From Deinococcus hopiensis KR-140 (GTDB lineage: Bacteria; Deinococcota; Deinococci; Deinococcales; Deinococcaceae): DNA of 11,435 nucleotides. Positions 1 through 5,757 of the stretch are shown here, one piece after another; the first letter of the stretch is position 1; each line of letters opens with the position of its first letter. The position numbers and the translations under genes are program-made. The notes under the pieces are model-generated. The model saw only the letters and a program-made list of their open reading frames with translations, was not told the origin of the DNA and did not search any database. The DNA is taken from contig CALPYF020000073.1 in the NCBI GenBank assembly GCA_943327755.2, positions 1 to 11,435 on the forward strand, given 5' to 3'.

Positions 1-102
1 GATGATGGGCTGACCAGCGACGCGCAGGACGGGTTTGGGGCGGGTGTAGGTCAGGGGCCGCAGGCGTGTGCCCAGCCCCGCCGCAGGAATGATCGCTTTC
101 AC
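1..102 (-). CDS. Sugar-nucleotide nucleotidyltransferase, N-terminal fragment (runs off window)
   Basis: Reading the minus strand from a GTG at 102-100 gives 34 uninterrupted codons to the window edge. They begin MKAIIPAAGLGTRLRPLT and continue with YTRPKPV. The G-x-G-T-R-L-R-P-L-T loop followed by P-K-P is the nucleotide-binding signature of the NTP_transferase family (RmlA, GalU and GlmU-like enzymes), which join a nucleoside triphosphate to a sugar 1-phosphate and release pyrophosphate. The signature normally starts within the first ten residues, so the GTG start fits. AGAGG just before it could serve as a weak ribosome site, and a TAAAGT element lies 6 bases upstream. Which sugar and nucleotide it uses cannot be told from 34 residues. 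The IS630 element begins about 50 bases upstream of the start and may have displaced its original promoter or neighbour. Confidence 0.85.
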   Translation of the reverse strand, partial: MKAIIPAAGLGTRLRPLTYTRPKPVLRVAGQPII

Positions 103-108
103 GCCTCT

Positions 109-114
109 ACTTTA
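109..114 (-). promoter_or_regulatory. Possible -10 element for a leaderless transcript of the nucleotidyltransferase
   Basis: On the minus strand TAAAGT (TANNNT pattern) lies exactly 6 bases before the GTG start. The same spacing is seen at 5258-5263 before the XRE gene. Leaderless genes with this arrangement are common in Deinococcus. No convincing -35 hexamer is visible, so this is a pattern match only. Confidence 0.35.
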
Positions 115-148
115 TGTCCGTAATGCCTCTCATCTATCTGATCTGACC

Positions 149-829
149 TTATTGATAGCGGCATAGATTCGCATTCATGAGCTGATGAGGCAAGTCGATA
201 TACCGAACCCGCTGCCAAGCCGTCACAAGTTTTGCTTTCAGCTCCGAGACCGAACGGGCACAGAAGTTCCCCAGCACATTGCGCTTCACATACGCCCACA
301 CCAGCTCGATCGGGTTCAACTCCGGCGCATAGGGCGGCAAAAACACCAGCGACAGGCGTTCGTGGAGACCCACGAACGCCTGTGTTGCTTTCGCCCGGTG
401 GATCCCGGCGTTATCCAGCACCACCACAATCTCCCCCTGAACGTGGCGGAGCAGGTGCTGGAAGAATCGGATGACGTCCCCACTCCGAATCGCCCCAGAC
501 TTCGTCTGCTGGAAGAACCGCCCATCCGACGTGATCGCACCGATGGTCGAGAGTTTCTCCCAATTGGCCGGGAGCGTGACCAGGGGCGTCACGCCCCTGG
601 TCGACCACGTGCGCCGTCGTACGCCTTTCAGCGAGAACCCGACCTCATCCAGATACACCAGGGTCGCGCCCTCTGCGACCTTTTTTTCCCAACTCCGGTG
701 CGACCTGTTCTTTCCAGGACGCGATCCGGAGTTCATTGCGCTCTGCCGCCCGCCCATCCGGCATTTGCGGCGTGAAGCCCAACTGGCGAAGGATTTTTCG
801 GACGTGGTCGTGGTGATACCACACGTCAA
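149..829 (-). CDS. IS630-family transposase, downstream frame (DDE catalytic half)
   Basis: This open frame carries the catalytic domain of the transposase. The three acidic residues are visible: D61 in YLDEVGF, D139 in VVLDNAGIH, and E175 in LPPYAPELNPIE. The spacing between the second Asp and the Glu is 35 residues, as expected for IS630. The first 50 or so residues from the ATG at 829 are only the out-of-frame overlap with the upstream ORF and lack family character. The functional product probably arises by a +1 ribosomal shift, or by transcript slippage, on the A7 run. The stop codon is formed by TA of the target duplication plus the next flanking base. The domain is intact, so the element may still be active if the frame change occurs. 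Confidence 0.85.
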   Translation of the reverse strand: MTCGITTTTSEKSFASWASRRKCRMGGRQSAMNSGSRPGKNRSHRSWEKKVAEGATLVYLDEVGFSLKGVRRRTWSTRGVTPLVTLPANWEKLSTIGAITSDGRFFQQTKSGAIRSGDVIRFFQHLLRHVQGEIVVVLDNAGIHRAKATQAFVGLHERLSLVFLPPYAPELNPIELVWAYVKRNVLGNFCARSVSELKAKLVTAWQRVRYIDLPHQLMNANLCRYQ

Positions 830-1157
830 AGTGACGTCCGATCAGATCAGTGACCCGACGTGTCGTCCACGTCGGATCAGGGAACCCGTGGTGCACCGCA
901 CCCTCCCGCAGGAAGGTGCGCAATTGTTCGTGTTGTGCCGCTGTGAGCCGCGAGGTTGCGCCACTGGCAATGGTGGCCTTCAGGCCACCATTGCGTCGTA
1001 GTCGTGCTTTCCAGGTGTAGACCGTATTGACGGAGACACCGAAGTGATTCGCAATCTCCTGGTTCCGATGGGTTCCGCGTTCAATCCATACGAGAGCGGC
1101 GAGGCGGCGCTCCTCGAGTTGAGCGCGGGAGTAGTGGGTCGGTTGCCAACCGGGCAT
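645..1157 (-). CDS. IS630-family transposase, upstream frame (DNA-binding half)
   Basis: This 170-aa frame carries the N-terminal half of the IS630 transposase. Around residues 33-52 is a helix-turn-helix (NQEIANHFGVSVNTVYTW) that should recognise the element's terminal repeats, followed by the second DNA-binding region with TWTTRRVTDLIGRHF, typical of the winged-helix part of IS630 proteins. It contains no catalytic aspartate and stops 11 codons after an A7 run (minus strand of 681-687). The downstream frame holds the catalytic domain. A +1 shift at GGA-AAA-AAA-G would give PELGKK-VAEGATLVYLDE and a fused protein of about 335 aa, the normal IS630 size. The ATG at 1157 has no clear Shine-Dalgarno sequence upstream. 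Confidence 0.85.
   Translation of the reverse strand: MPGWQPTHYSRAQLEERRLAALVWIERGTHRNQEIANHFGVSVNTVYTWKARLRRNGGLKATIASGATSRLTAAQHEQLRTFLREGAVHHGFPDPTWTTRRVTDLIGRHFDVWYHHDHVRKILRQLGFTPQMPDGRAAERNELRIASWKEQVAPELGKKGRRGRDPGVSG
681..687 (-). other. A7 slippery run, candidate recoding site of the IS630 transposase
   Basis: The minus strand reads TTG GGA AAA AAA GGT in the upstream frame and TGG GAA AAA AAG GTC in the downstream frame, so joining the two needs +1 (or -2). The run lies at the point where the upstream protein loses family similarity and the downstream one gains it. Transcriptional slippage that loses one A or gains two would have the same effect. It could equally be an inactivating indel. 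Confidence 0.55.
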
Positions 1158-1199
1158 GTGGCAAGTCTATCAACTCAGATCTTCACCGCGATCAATAAG

Positions 1200-1235
1200 T
1201 TGCCAGAACCGTAGGATGAAAAAGCCGTCTGGCAA
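1200..1235. repeat. 8-bp inverted repeat next to the IS630 right end
   Basis: TTGCCAGA (1200-1207) is repeated inverted as TCTGGCAA (1228-1235) with a 20-base spacer. It overlaps AAAGCC...GGCTTT (1221-1226 and 1236-1241). These are stem-loop-capable sequences without a T tract. The rest of 1198-1400 shows no recognisable gene. Confidence 0.35.
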
Positions 1236-1400
1236 GGCTTTAAGGCATTAACATACGCCCTTTAGGCGATGAAGCAGGTTTTGCAGGGGCTCGATAGTCA
1301 CGCCTCAGCGTCAGGGGTGAAAAAGAGGACCTGCACCTTAGGGGAATGGCGCGCTGGCGGGGTAGGTGGGGGACAGTTGCATCCGTTACTGGCCGTCCGG

Positions 1401-2453
1401 TCATTCAGGCTGCCCTGCCAGGGGACGACTCCGGCCACGCCGCTCAGACTGCATTTTTTTCCGTGTTGCCTGCACCAGCGCGTCAAAGTCAATCAGACCC
1501 GCCTGGATGTTCTCGAACGTCACCTGCGGCACAGGATCGGGCTGGGGCGCGGCCGTCAGGCGGTACAGCGCCACATCCCGGGCCAGTACGTCGTACCGCG
1601 CGTCGACCTTCAGGTCTTGGATGTCCGTATGTAGCTGTCGGATCAGCAAATACTCCAGCAGCGTCGGCTCACGGCGGTCTGCCACCGCCAGTAATCGACC
1701 GCCATACACCGCGCTGTAGGCCCGCCACGCGCCGGCCAGCGCCGCTGCGGGCCAATGGGCCAGTTCCGGGTGATGCGCGCGCAGCGCTAGCGCGCTGGCA
1801 TCCGGCAGGGGATCGCCCTGATATCCGTCCGGGCTCAGCACCACCTGCGGGCGTACCAGGTCATACAGGCCCCGGGCGAAACACACCACGCGGCCCTGCC
1901 GTTCCCAGCCCTTCAGGAGTGTCCGGGTCCGCCGGAGGGCGGCCGGCGACCGCGCGCCGAGCACTGCGTCGGCGAGTCGCTCCACCGTCATTGGCCAGTC
2001 GGCCCGCCGGGCGAGTTGCCAGTCCACCTCCGTGGGTGCACGTGGCGCCTGCACCGCACGCGACTCAAGCGGCCAGCGGGGCAGCTGATCGGCATTCGGG
2101 TGATCCCGGCCCGGCGCACGCTCCTCAACTATGCGGAAGTACCACCGGGCGTCCGCCAAGTGAACGAGCAGCGTTGCGCCCGGCCCTGCATTTCCCGGCT
2201 GAGCGCACGGTATGTGCCGGGCGCGCATCCAGCGTTTCACGGCGCGGTGGTCTGTCCGGGCTACTTGCGCCACGTCGAGCAGGCGAACCCAGCAGTGCTT
2301 GGCTGCTGCCCGGCCATAGAGGAGGTGCTCGGCCTTCTCCAATGCGCAGTCCAGTTCCTCAGCGACGAACCCGGGACTTAACGGTCCGAAGACGCGTTGG
2401 AGCTGCTGGACGTGTGTTTCAGGGGTAAGGGCGCTGGTGGAACAGGGGGGCAT
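1401..2453 (-). CDS. Hypothetical protein with winged-helix-like central segment
   Basis: A 350-aa protein I cannot assign to a named family. Visible features are as follows. A helical N-terminal region contains a possible helix-turn-helix (LLDVAQVARTDHRAVKRWM, residues about 58-76). A central segment, WPMTVERLADAVLG then TRTLLKGWERQGRVVCFARG followed by LYDLVRP, resembles a winged helix ending in the G-x-Y-x-L wing seen in AbiEi-type and related regulators. A mostly helical C-terminal third ends in a basic tail (RKKMQSERRGRSR). There is no signal peptide or membrane segment. The ATG lies 7 bases after the stop of the frame encoding the tail of the Sce7726-type gene, so the two probably form one transcription unit. 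No good Shine-Dalgarno sequence is visible, suggesting coupled translation or a later start. The long complementary ORF on the plus strand is a shadow. The functional guess (DNA-binding partner of the nuclease) is inference only. Confidence 0.6.
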   Translation of the reverse strand: MPPCSTSALTPETHVQQLQRVFGPLSPGFVAEELDCALEKAEHLLYGRAAAKHCWVRLLDVAQVARTDHRAVKRWMRARHIPCAQPGNAGPGATLLVHLADARWYFRIVEERAPGRDHPNADQLPRWPLESRAVQAPRAPTEVDWQLARRADWPMTVERLADAVLGARSPAALRRTRTLLKGWERQGRVVCFARGLYDLVRPQVVLSPDGYQGDPLPDASALALRAHHPELAHWPAAALAGAWRAYSAVYGGRLLAVADRREPTLLEYLLIRQLHTDIQDLKVDARYDVLARDVALYRLTAAPQPDPVPQVTFENIQAGLIDFDALVQATRKKMQSERRGRSRPLAGQPE

Positions 2454-2460
2454 TCAGCGC

Positions 2461-3361
2461 TTATCGTACTCGCCCCGTCGCGGTCTGGCGTGCCTCTGTT
2501 CTCCTCAGGGGGTTCTTTATACGGCGGCAGATACGAAAGCCTCTCTCTACCCGTGTTGCGTGGACACGTCCGCGTTTACGTGTCGCCAGGGTTTGGAGAG
2601 CAAGTTCGCGGAGGGTTGCCGAATCGTAGTGGGTGTTGAGTAAGGCGTGACGTTGATCGTTGTTCGTCGTGTGGGTGCAGGTCACCCCCAGGTTGTGCAG
2701 GCGTGCGTTGAGTTCCTGTTTCCAGGATCAGGTGCCCAGCAGCGAGGTCCTTGTCCTGCGGCTGATGCCGGCGCTTAAGCTCAACTACTTCGTGACTGAC
2801 TGGATCCAGCACGATGAGCCCCCAGGTCTCAGGGAGCAATTGGCACGCCTCTGCCAGGTGGCGCGGTGTTGTAGCCAGAACTCGCTCCGTAAAGCAGTGG
2901 TCGTACATGCGGACCTGGTGTGCCAGTCGGCTCAGACTGTCCTTCTCCGTTTTGATCTCGTACCCAATGCTGCGGGCTCCATCTGGCATCCCACAGAGAT
3001 CTACCCGGCCGGAGAAACCCTCAGCGGATAGGATGTTGATCTCCGGAATGGCCCAGCTGGCTGAAGGCAAGGCCATGAGGGCCTGCCGGGCTGCGATTTC
3101 ATACAGGCCTCGACCTTCCTGACTGGGTGGCCGTGCCACGCGGAAGTGGTTTATGAGTGTGCAGGGTGTTCCATCCCACTCGAATTCGGGGATGGTGACG
3201 TCGTACCAGCCTCGTCCACGGTGCTCCACTGTTGCGGATCGGTAGGTCTGCCGTGCGTACGCCAGTGCTGCAGCATCACGAGTCGGGGCATCAAGTCTCA
3301 CTCGCGTGTAGAACGGCCCCGGCTTCCCACACAACCAAGACTGAACAAGTGTTAGTGGCAC
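2461..3361 (-). pseudogene. Sce7726-family PD-(D/E)XK nuclease-like gene with 3' frameshift
   Basis: The main frame (261 codons to a stop at 2576) starts at GTG 3361. It carries the Sce7726 core: GRVDL (D121), then GYEIKTEKDSLSRL (E135, K137), then a helix and strand ending TWGLIVL. D...E-x-K is the metal-binding triad of PD-(D/E)XK nucleases. After about residue 210 (near 2720-2732) the frame loses family character. The +1 frame, however, continues with SWKQELNARLHNLG and later SATLRELALQTLATRKRG, which match the conserved C-terminus of Sce7726 proteins, and runs to a stop at 2461. Restoring it gives a protein of about 300 aa. The frame break could be recent decay, a sequencing error, or a tolerated alternative tail. 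The family occurs in mobile and defence-type neighbourhoods and its exact role is not established. All catalytic residues precede the shift. Confidence 0.75.
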
Positions 3362-3388
3362 CCCTGCACGATGGTGGACGTAGGGGTG
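3359..3388. promoter_or_regulatory. 7-bp inverted repeat covering the start of the Sce7726-type gene
   Basis: CACCCCT (3359-3365) and AGGGGTG (3382-3388) form a perfect inverted repeat with a 16-base spacer. The left arm includes the GTG start of the minus-strand gene. The repeat sits in the short divergent gap between this gene and the recombinase-like gene. It could be an operator or an mRNA hairpin hiding the start. Confidence 0.35.
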
Positions 3389-3429
3389 ACGAAAAATAGC
3401 AGAGGCGCCTCATCACACTCTTTCTTTAT

Positions 3430-4329
3430 ATGCCGCCAGATACACTCATTGGCATGACCCACCCTCACGACCAGCTCGCTCAGCAAGTCACCACCGCTCT
3501 CCGCAACGCCGACCCCGACACCCTCATCACCACCCTCCACCAAGCTGGCCTCCTCCAAGGCACCCCCGCCCAACACATCAGCAACCTCAAACCCATCCTC
3601 CACGCCGCCCACCACGACCACCTCAGCCTCCTGCGCCCCCCACCCGACTTCCACCCCTGGCTGCACGGCATCCTCGCCACCAACCTCGACGGCTCAAGTG
3701 CCAAACCCAACACCCGCAACGCCCGCATCAGCACCCTCCGCGCCCTCTACAAGGCCCTGCGCCGCCTCGCCCTCCTCACCGGCGACCCCCTCATCGACTT
3801 CCAGAACGCCACCGCCGAACGCGCTGACGACCCCCTCCCTACCAAAGACGACCTCGACCGCCTCCTGAAGGCCGCCCACAAGGATCCCGCCCTCCACGCC
3901 GCCATCCTCCTCCTCTGGCACCACGCCCTGCCTGCGAGCATCCTCCTCCGCCTCAAATGGAGCGCCTTCACCCCAGACGAGGGCACCCTCCTGCGCGGTG
4001 ACCTCATCACCCCCCTCACCCCCCAGACCGAAGCGGCGCTGACCCGCCTCCACCAACGCGCCGGCTACGACCCCCTCTACCCGGACACGCACGGCCGCAC
4101 CGAGGACCTCCGCATGTTCCCCTACGACACCCAGGACGCCCTGCGCCTCCGCCTCCGGCAGGTCACCCGCGACCAAGGCCTCCCCTTCATTCCCCCAGGC
4201 ATGATCCGCCGCGCCGCCCTGCGCGACCACCCCGGCACGCCCCAGACCCTCGGCTACACCCGCGACAAGGACTACCGAAAAGCCCTCAGGCACGCCCAGG
4301 CCCTCGTCGACGCGACGCGGACACCCTGA
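3430..4329 (+). CDS. Degenerate tyrosine-recombinase/integrase-like protein
   Basis: A 299-aa protein with the two-domain plan of tyrosine recombinases. A SAM-like core-binding domain spans roughly residues 70-130 (including TLRALYKALRRLALLTGDP), followed by a catalytic-like domain from about 135. The segment HHALPASILLRLKWSAF aligns by eye with the family's t-G-L-R-x-x-E-L-L-x-L-x-W box, but the catalytic Arg position is Pro168. Near the C-terminus GMIRRAALRD replaces H-x-L-R-H, keeping an Arg (260/261) but not the His. LGYTRDKDYRKAL stands where LGH...Y is expected, with Y282 as a possible nucleophile. It may bind DNA without full recombination activity. Third positions are overwhelmingly C, unlike the neighbours. 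Starts are possible at 3430 or at the ATG at 3454, and neither has a strong Shine-Dalgarno sequence. The large minus-strand ORF overlapping it is a shadow of this C-rich composition. Confidence 0.7.
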   Translation: MPPDTLIGMTHPHDQLAQQVTTALRNADPDTLITTLHQAGLLQGTPAQHISNLKPILHAAHHDHLSLLRPPPDFHPWLHGILATNLDGSSAKPNTRNARISTLRALYKALRRLALLTGDPLIDFQNATAERADDPLPTKDDLDRLLKAAHKDPALHAAILLLWHHALPASILLRLKWSAFTPDEGTLLRGDLITPLTPQTEAALTRLHQRAGYDPLYPDTHGRTEDLRMFPYDTQDALRLRLRQVTRDQGLPFIPPGMIRRAALRDHPGTPQTLGYTRDKDYRKALRHAQALVDATRTP

Positions 4330-4337
4330 AACCCGAC

Positions 4338-4356
4338 GTGAGTGGGGCCCACTCAC
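4338..4356. repeat. 19-bp perfect palindrome after the recombinase-like gene
   Basis: GTGAGTGGG-G-CCCACTCAC has 9-bp arms around one central base and starts 8 bases after the recombinase-like stop codon. The lack of a loop and T tract argues against a standard terminator, though a 7-bp stem with a 5-base loop is possible. A dyad beside a recombinase-like gene could be its binding or crossover site. Confidence 0.5.
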
Positions 4357-4489
4357 CAAGTCGCATGGGCAAAATTGACACCCCTTCACTGCGCTGTGCT
4401 CAGCTCCGATGCCTATCAGGTCGGCCGTCCAAGTGCACTCCAGAGCAAGCCGCTTACAACCGCAACGCGCAGCAATGCGCCTCAGCACG

Positions 4490-4920
4490 ATGCTGCTGGG
4501 CGAGCCGAGTTTCGCCGGCGGCCGCTCGCGCCTGGGCATGACGTGCTGGTGTGGGCCGCGCCGTTCATCCAGGCCAGCCTGAACCGGGGCGCCGCAGCCG
4601 ACGGGCTGCGCTTGCCGTTCCGGCACTGGCAGCCCGGCCTGTAGATCCTCGTGACCGAGGCGCACGGCACGTACAGCCACCGACGGTTCGACTTCCTGGT
4701 CGTGTCGCGCCGCAAGGCCCTCGGCGGCGTCAGGCTGCCCGGGGACGCCACGCCGGAGGGGGCCGCGCCGGGAAACGCGCAGCGCACCCTGGCGCGGCTG
4801 CGCCACTACGCGGGCAGCCTCGCGGCCGTGCAGGCGCCGGAACCGGTGGTCGAGGTGGCCTGCCCGGGGTGCAGCGCTCCGGAGTCGCTGTGCACGTGCG
4901 ACGGCCAGGGGCGCGCGTGA
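4490..4920 (+). pseudogene. Unrecognised gene interrupted by an in-frame amber codon
   Basis: From about 4540 one frame looks coding: HDVLVWAAPFIQASLNRG, then LPFRHWQPGL, TAG (4642-4644), then ILVTEAHGTYSHRRFDFLVV. It ends in a C-x-x-C...C-x-C cluster (ACPGCSAPESLCTC) that could bind zinc. The text before and after the TAG reads as one continuous protein in the same frame, so a nonsense mutation is the simplest explanation; re-initiation at the GTG at 4651 is the alternative. The 5' end is unclear: a different frame from ATG 4490 (MLLGEPSFAGGRSRLG) looks more coding-like before about 4540, hinting at a second frameshift. I do not recognise the family. The stop overlaps the GTG start of the next gene. 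The 160 bases before 4490 hold only the palindrome and a TTGACA with no matching -10. Confidence 0.45.
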
Positions 4921-5243
4921 CGGAGCGCGAGGCGCTGCTGGACTGCATCGCCATCGTGGCCGGGGGCGGTCCGGCCACGATGGCGGATCTCGCCTCGCGC
5001 TACCGGCTGCCGGTCGATGCGGTCTGGACGCTGGTGCAAACCCTGTTAGAGCGGGGCATGCTGGTGTGTGGCGAGCCGGTGCGGATGAAGCGGGGGCATC
5101 CGCGGGGGCGGCGGCATCGTTCATTGCGTTCACTCATAGAGGTGCTGGAATTCAATCAGGGACGCATTTTCTTGGTCGAAGAGCCGTCCCTTTCTGCCAA
5201 TCCGCTATTGCCTTTTTTGGATAAACTTATCAATTTTGGTTAA
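4917..5243 (+). CDS. Small winged-helix-like protein with AT-rich, possibly foreign C-terminus
   Basis: The GTG at 4917 overlaps the upstream TGA (GTGA), showing translational coupling. The 108-aa product has a helix-turn-helix/winged-helix look between residues 17 and 52: TMADLASRYRLPVDAVWTLV followed by QTLLERGMLV and a basic turn (RMKRGHPRGRR). This is typical of small DNA-binding proteins on mobile elements. From about 5120 the sequence turns abruptly AT-rich and codon use changes, encoding SLIEVLEFNQGRIFLVEEP and a hydrophobic tail. The natural C-terminus may therefore have been replaced at a recombination junction. The exact partner and family are unknown. Readers scanning for ORFs will see a longer frame from 4551, but that upstream part is out of register with the coding-like frame. 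Confidence 0.55.
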   Translation: MTEREALLDCIAIVAGGGPATMADLASRYRLPVDAVWTLVQTLLERGMLVCGEPVRMKRGHPRGRRHRSLRSLIEVLEFNQGRIFLVEEPSLSANPLLPFLDKLINFG

Positions 5244-5263
5244 TTGCCCAAGTGTGTTAACCT
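5236..5263 (+). promoter_or_regulatory. Promoter with nested 6-bp inverted repeat (probable operator) upstream of XRE gene
   Basis: TTGGTT (5236-5241) and TAACCT (5258-5263) are separated by 16 bases and end 6 bases before the ATG at 5270, which suggests a leaderless transcript. A perfect inverted repeat GGTTAA (5238-5243) / TTAACC (5257-5262) lies inside, one arm on each hexamer. A protein bound there would block polymerase. The adjacent XRE-type regulator is the obvious candidate. This is inference from the layout. Confidence 0.55.
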
Positions 5264-5269
5264 ATTGCT

Positions 5270-5500
5270 ATGAACGAAGAGGTACGGGCGAAGGTAGACG
5301 CCCGCCTGAAAGAGAAGGGCCTGAGCCGGGCTGATCTGGCCCGCAGAACGGGGGCCACGCCTCAAGCGGTGACGCGCGCCCTGAATGACACCGGGGGGCG
5401 GGGTGGCTCGATTCCCCCCCTGTGGGCCGCGATTCTCGAGGCCTTAGACCTTAACCTGACGGTGGAACCTGGGCAGGGCAACCGGAGCACAGAGCAATGA
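5270..5500 (+). CDS. XRE/Cro-type small transcriptional regulator
   Basis: A 76-codon gene encoding a single helix-turn-helix domain. GLSRADLARRTGATPQAVTR (residues about 18-37) has the A-R-x-T-G-x-x-x-x-x-V-x-R pattern of XRE/Cro-C1 proteins and is followed by IPPLWAAILEALDLNLTV, the usual closing helix. There is no ligand-binding domain, so it probably acts as a small dimeric repressor. It starts at ATG 5270 directly after a TANNNT element, without a Shine-Dalgarno sequence. Its stop overlaps the ATG of the first membrane protein (ATGA). Being the first gene of a chain of small membrane proteins, with an inverted repeat over its promoter, it most likely represses its own operon. An antitoxin-like role is a possible alternative. 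Confidence 0.75.
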   Translation: MNEEVRAKVDARLKEKGLSRADLARRTGATPQAVTRALNDTGGRGGSIPPLWAAILEALDLNLTVEPGQGNRSTEQ

Positions 5501-5757
5501 GGGTGCTTCTCAGCACCGTTTTATGGACGCTGACGGTGTGCGGGGAGTTCGTGCTTCTCTTCCAAACCTGGGTCCACCTGCACTACTGGACTCTTGACCG
5601 GGACTACGGGGATGACAGCCCGGAAATGCTCACCCGTGCGTTGCTGGCGTTCACTGGGGTCATCATTCTGCCGATATTCACCACATGGCTGTTGAGGCGG
5701 ATAACGCGGGGCACGCCTGGGCAGGGGTCGAAGACCGGCGAAGAGGGGCAGGCGTGA
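5497..5757 (+). CDS. Small membrane protein 1 of XRE-led operon (86 aa, two TM)
   Basis: The ATG overlaps the stop of the regulator gene (ATGA), with GGAG about 10 bases before it. Two hydrophobic segments are visible: residues about 3-25 (LLSTVLWTLTVCGEFVLLFQ) and 47-67 (LTRALLAFTGVIILPIFTTW). They are joined by an acidic loop (DRDYGDDSPE) and followed by RRITRG and a charged tail KTGEEGQA. The loop composition suggests both ends on the cytoplasmic side, by the positive-inside rule. I do not recognise a family. The tail is encoded by the repeated CCGGCGAAG element that also supplies the purine-rich ribosome site for the next gene. Confidence 0.65.
   Translation: MRVLLSTVLWTLTVCGEFVLLFQTWVHLHYWTLDRDYGDDSPEMLTRALLAFTGVIILPIFTTWLLRRITRGTPGQGSKTGEEGQA

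Larger units (their letters stand above)
152..1195 (-). mobile_element. IS630-family insertion sequence, about 1044 bp
   Basis: Imperfect terminal inverted repeats are visible. The left end reads inward TTGATAGCGGCATAGAT and the right end, on the minus strand, TTGATCGCGGTGAAGAT: 13 of 17 positions are identical, with the differences grouped just after the outer TTGAT and GCGG blocks. Both ends are bordered by TA (150-151 and 1196-1197), the target dinucleotide that IS630/Tc1-type elements duplicate. The length and the single transposase split over two overlapping frames fit the family. The base pair outside each TA also matches (TAAG reading outward on both sides), so the true edge could be slightly wider. 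The element appears structurally complete. Confidence 0.85.

Noticed and set aside
1346..2428. 360-codon plus-strand open frame
   Set aside because: Its Ala/Pro/Arg/Gly-rich composition is the shadow of the minus-strand 350-aa gene, which has a balanced protein-like composition.
4375..4410. Perfect TTGACA (4375-4380) as a promoter
   Set aside because: No acceptable -10 hexamer is present 15-19 bases downstream (GC-rich sequence).
3694..5133. Long minus-strand open frame (479 codons) opposite the recombinase-like gene
   Set aside because: It has a low-complexity Val/Glu/Gly and Arg/Pro/Ala composition typical of the antisense of C-rich third positions. It spans three unrelated plus-strand genes and has no family motif.
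5685..5753. Upstream extension of membrane protein 2 to ATG 5685
   Set aside because: It would overlap protein 1 by about 70 bases. GTG 5754 has the overlap signature and ribosome site shared by the other genes.
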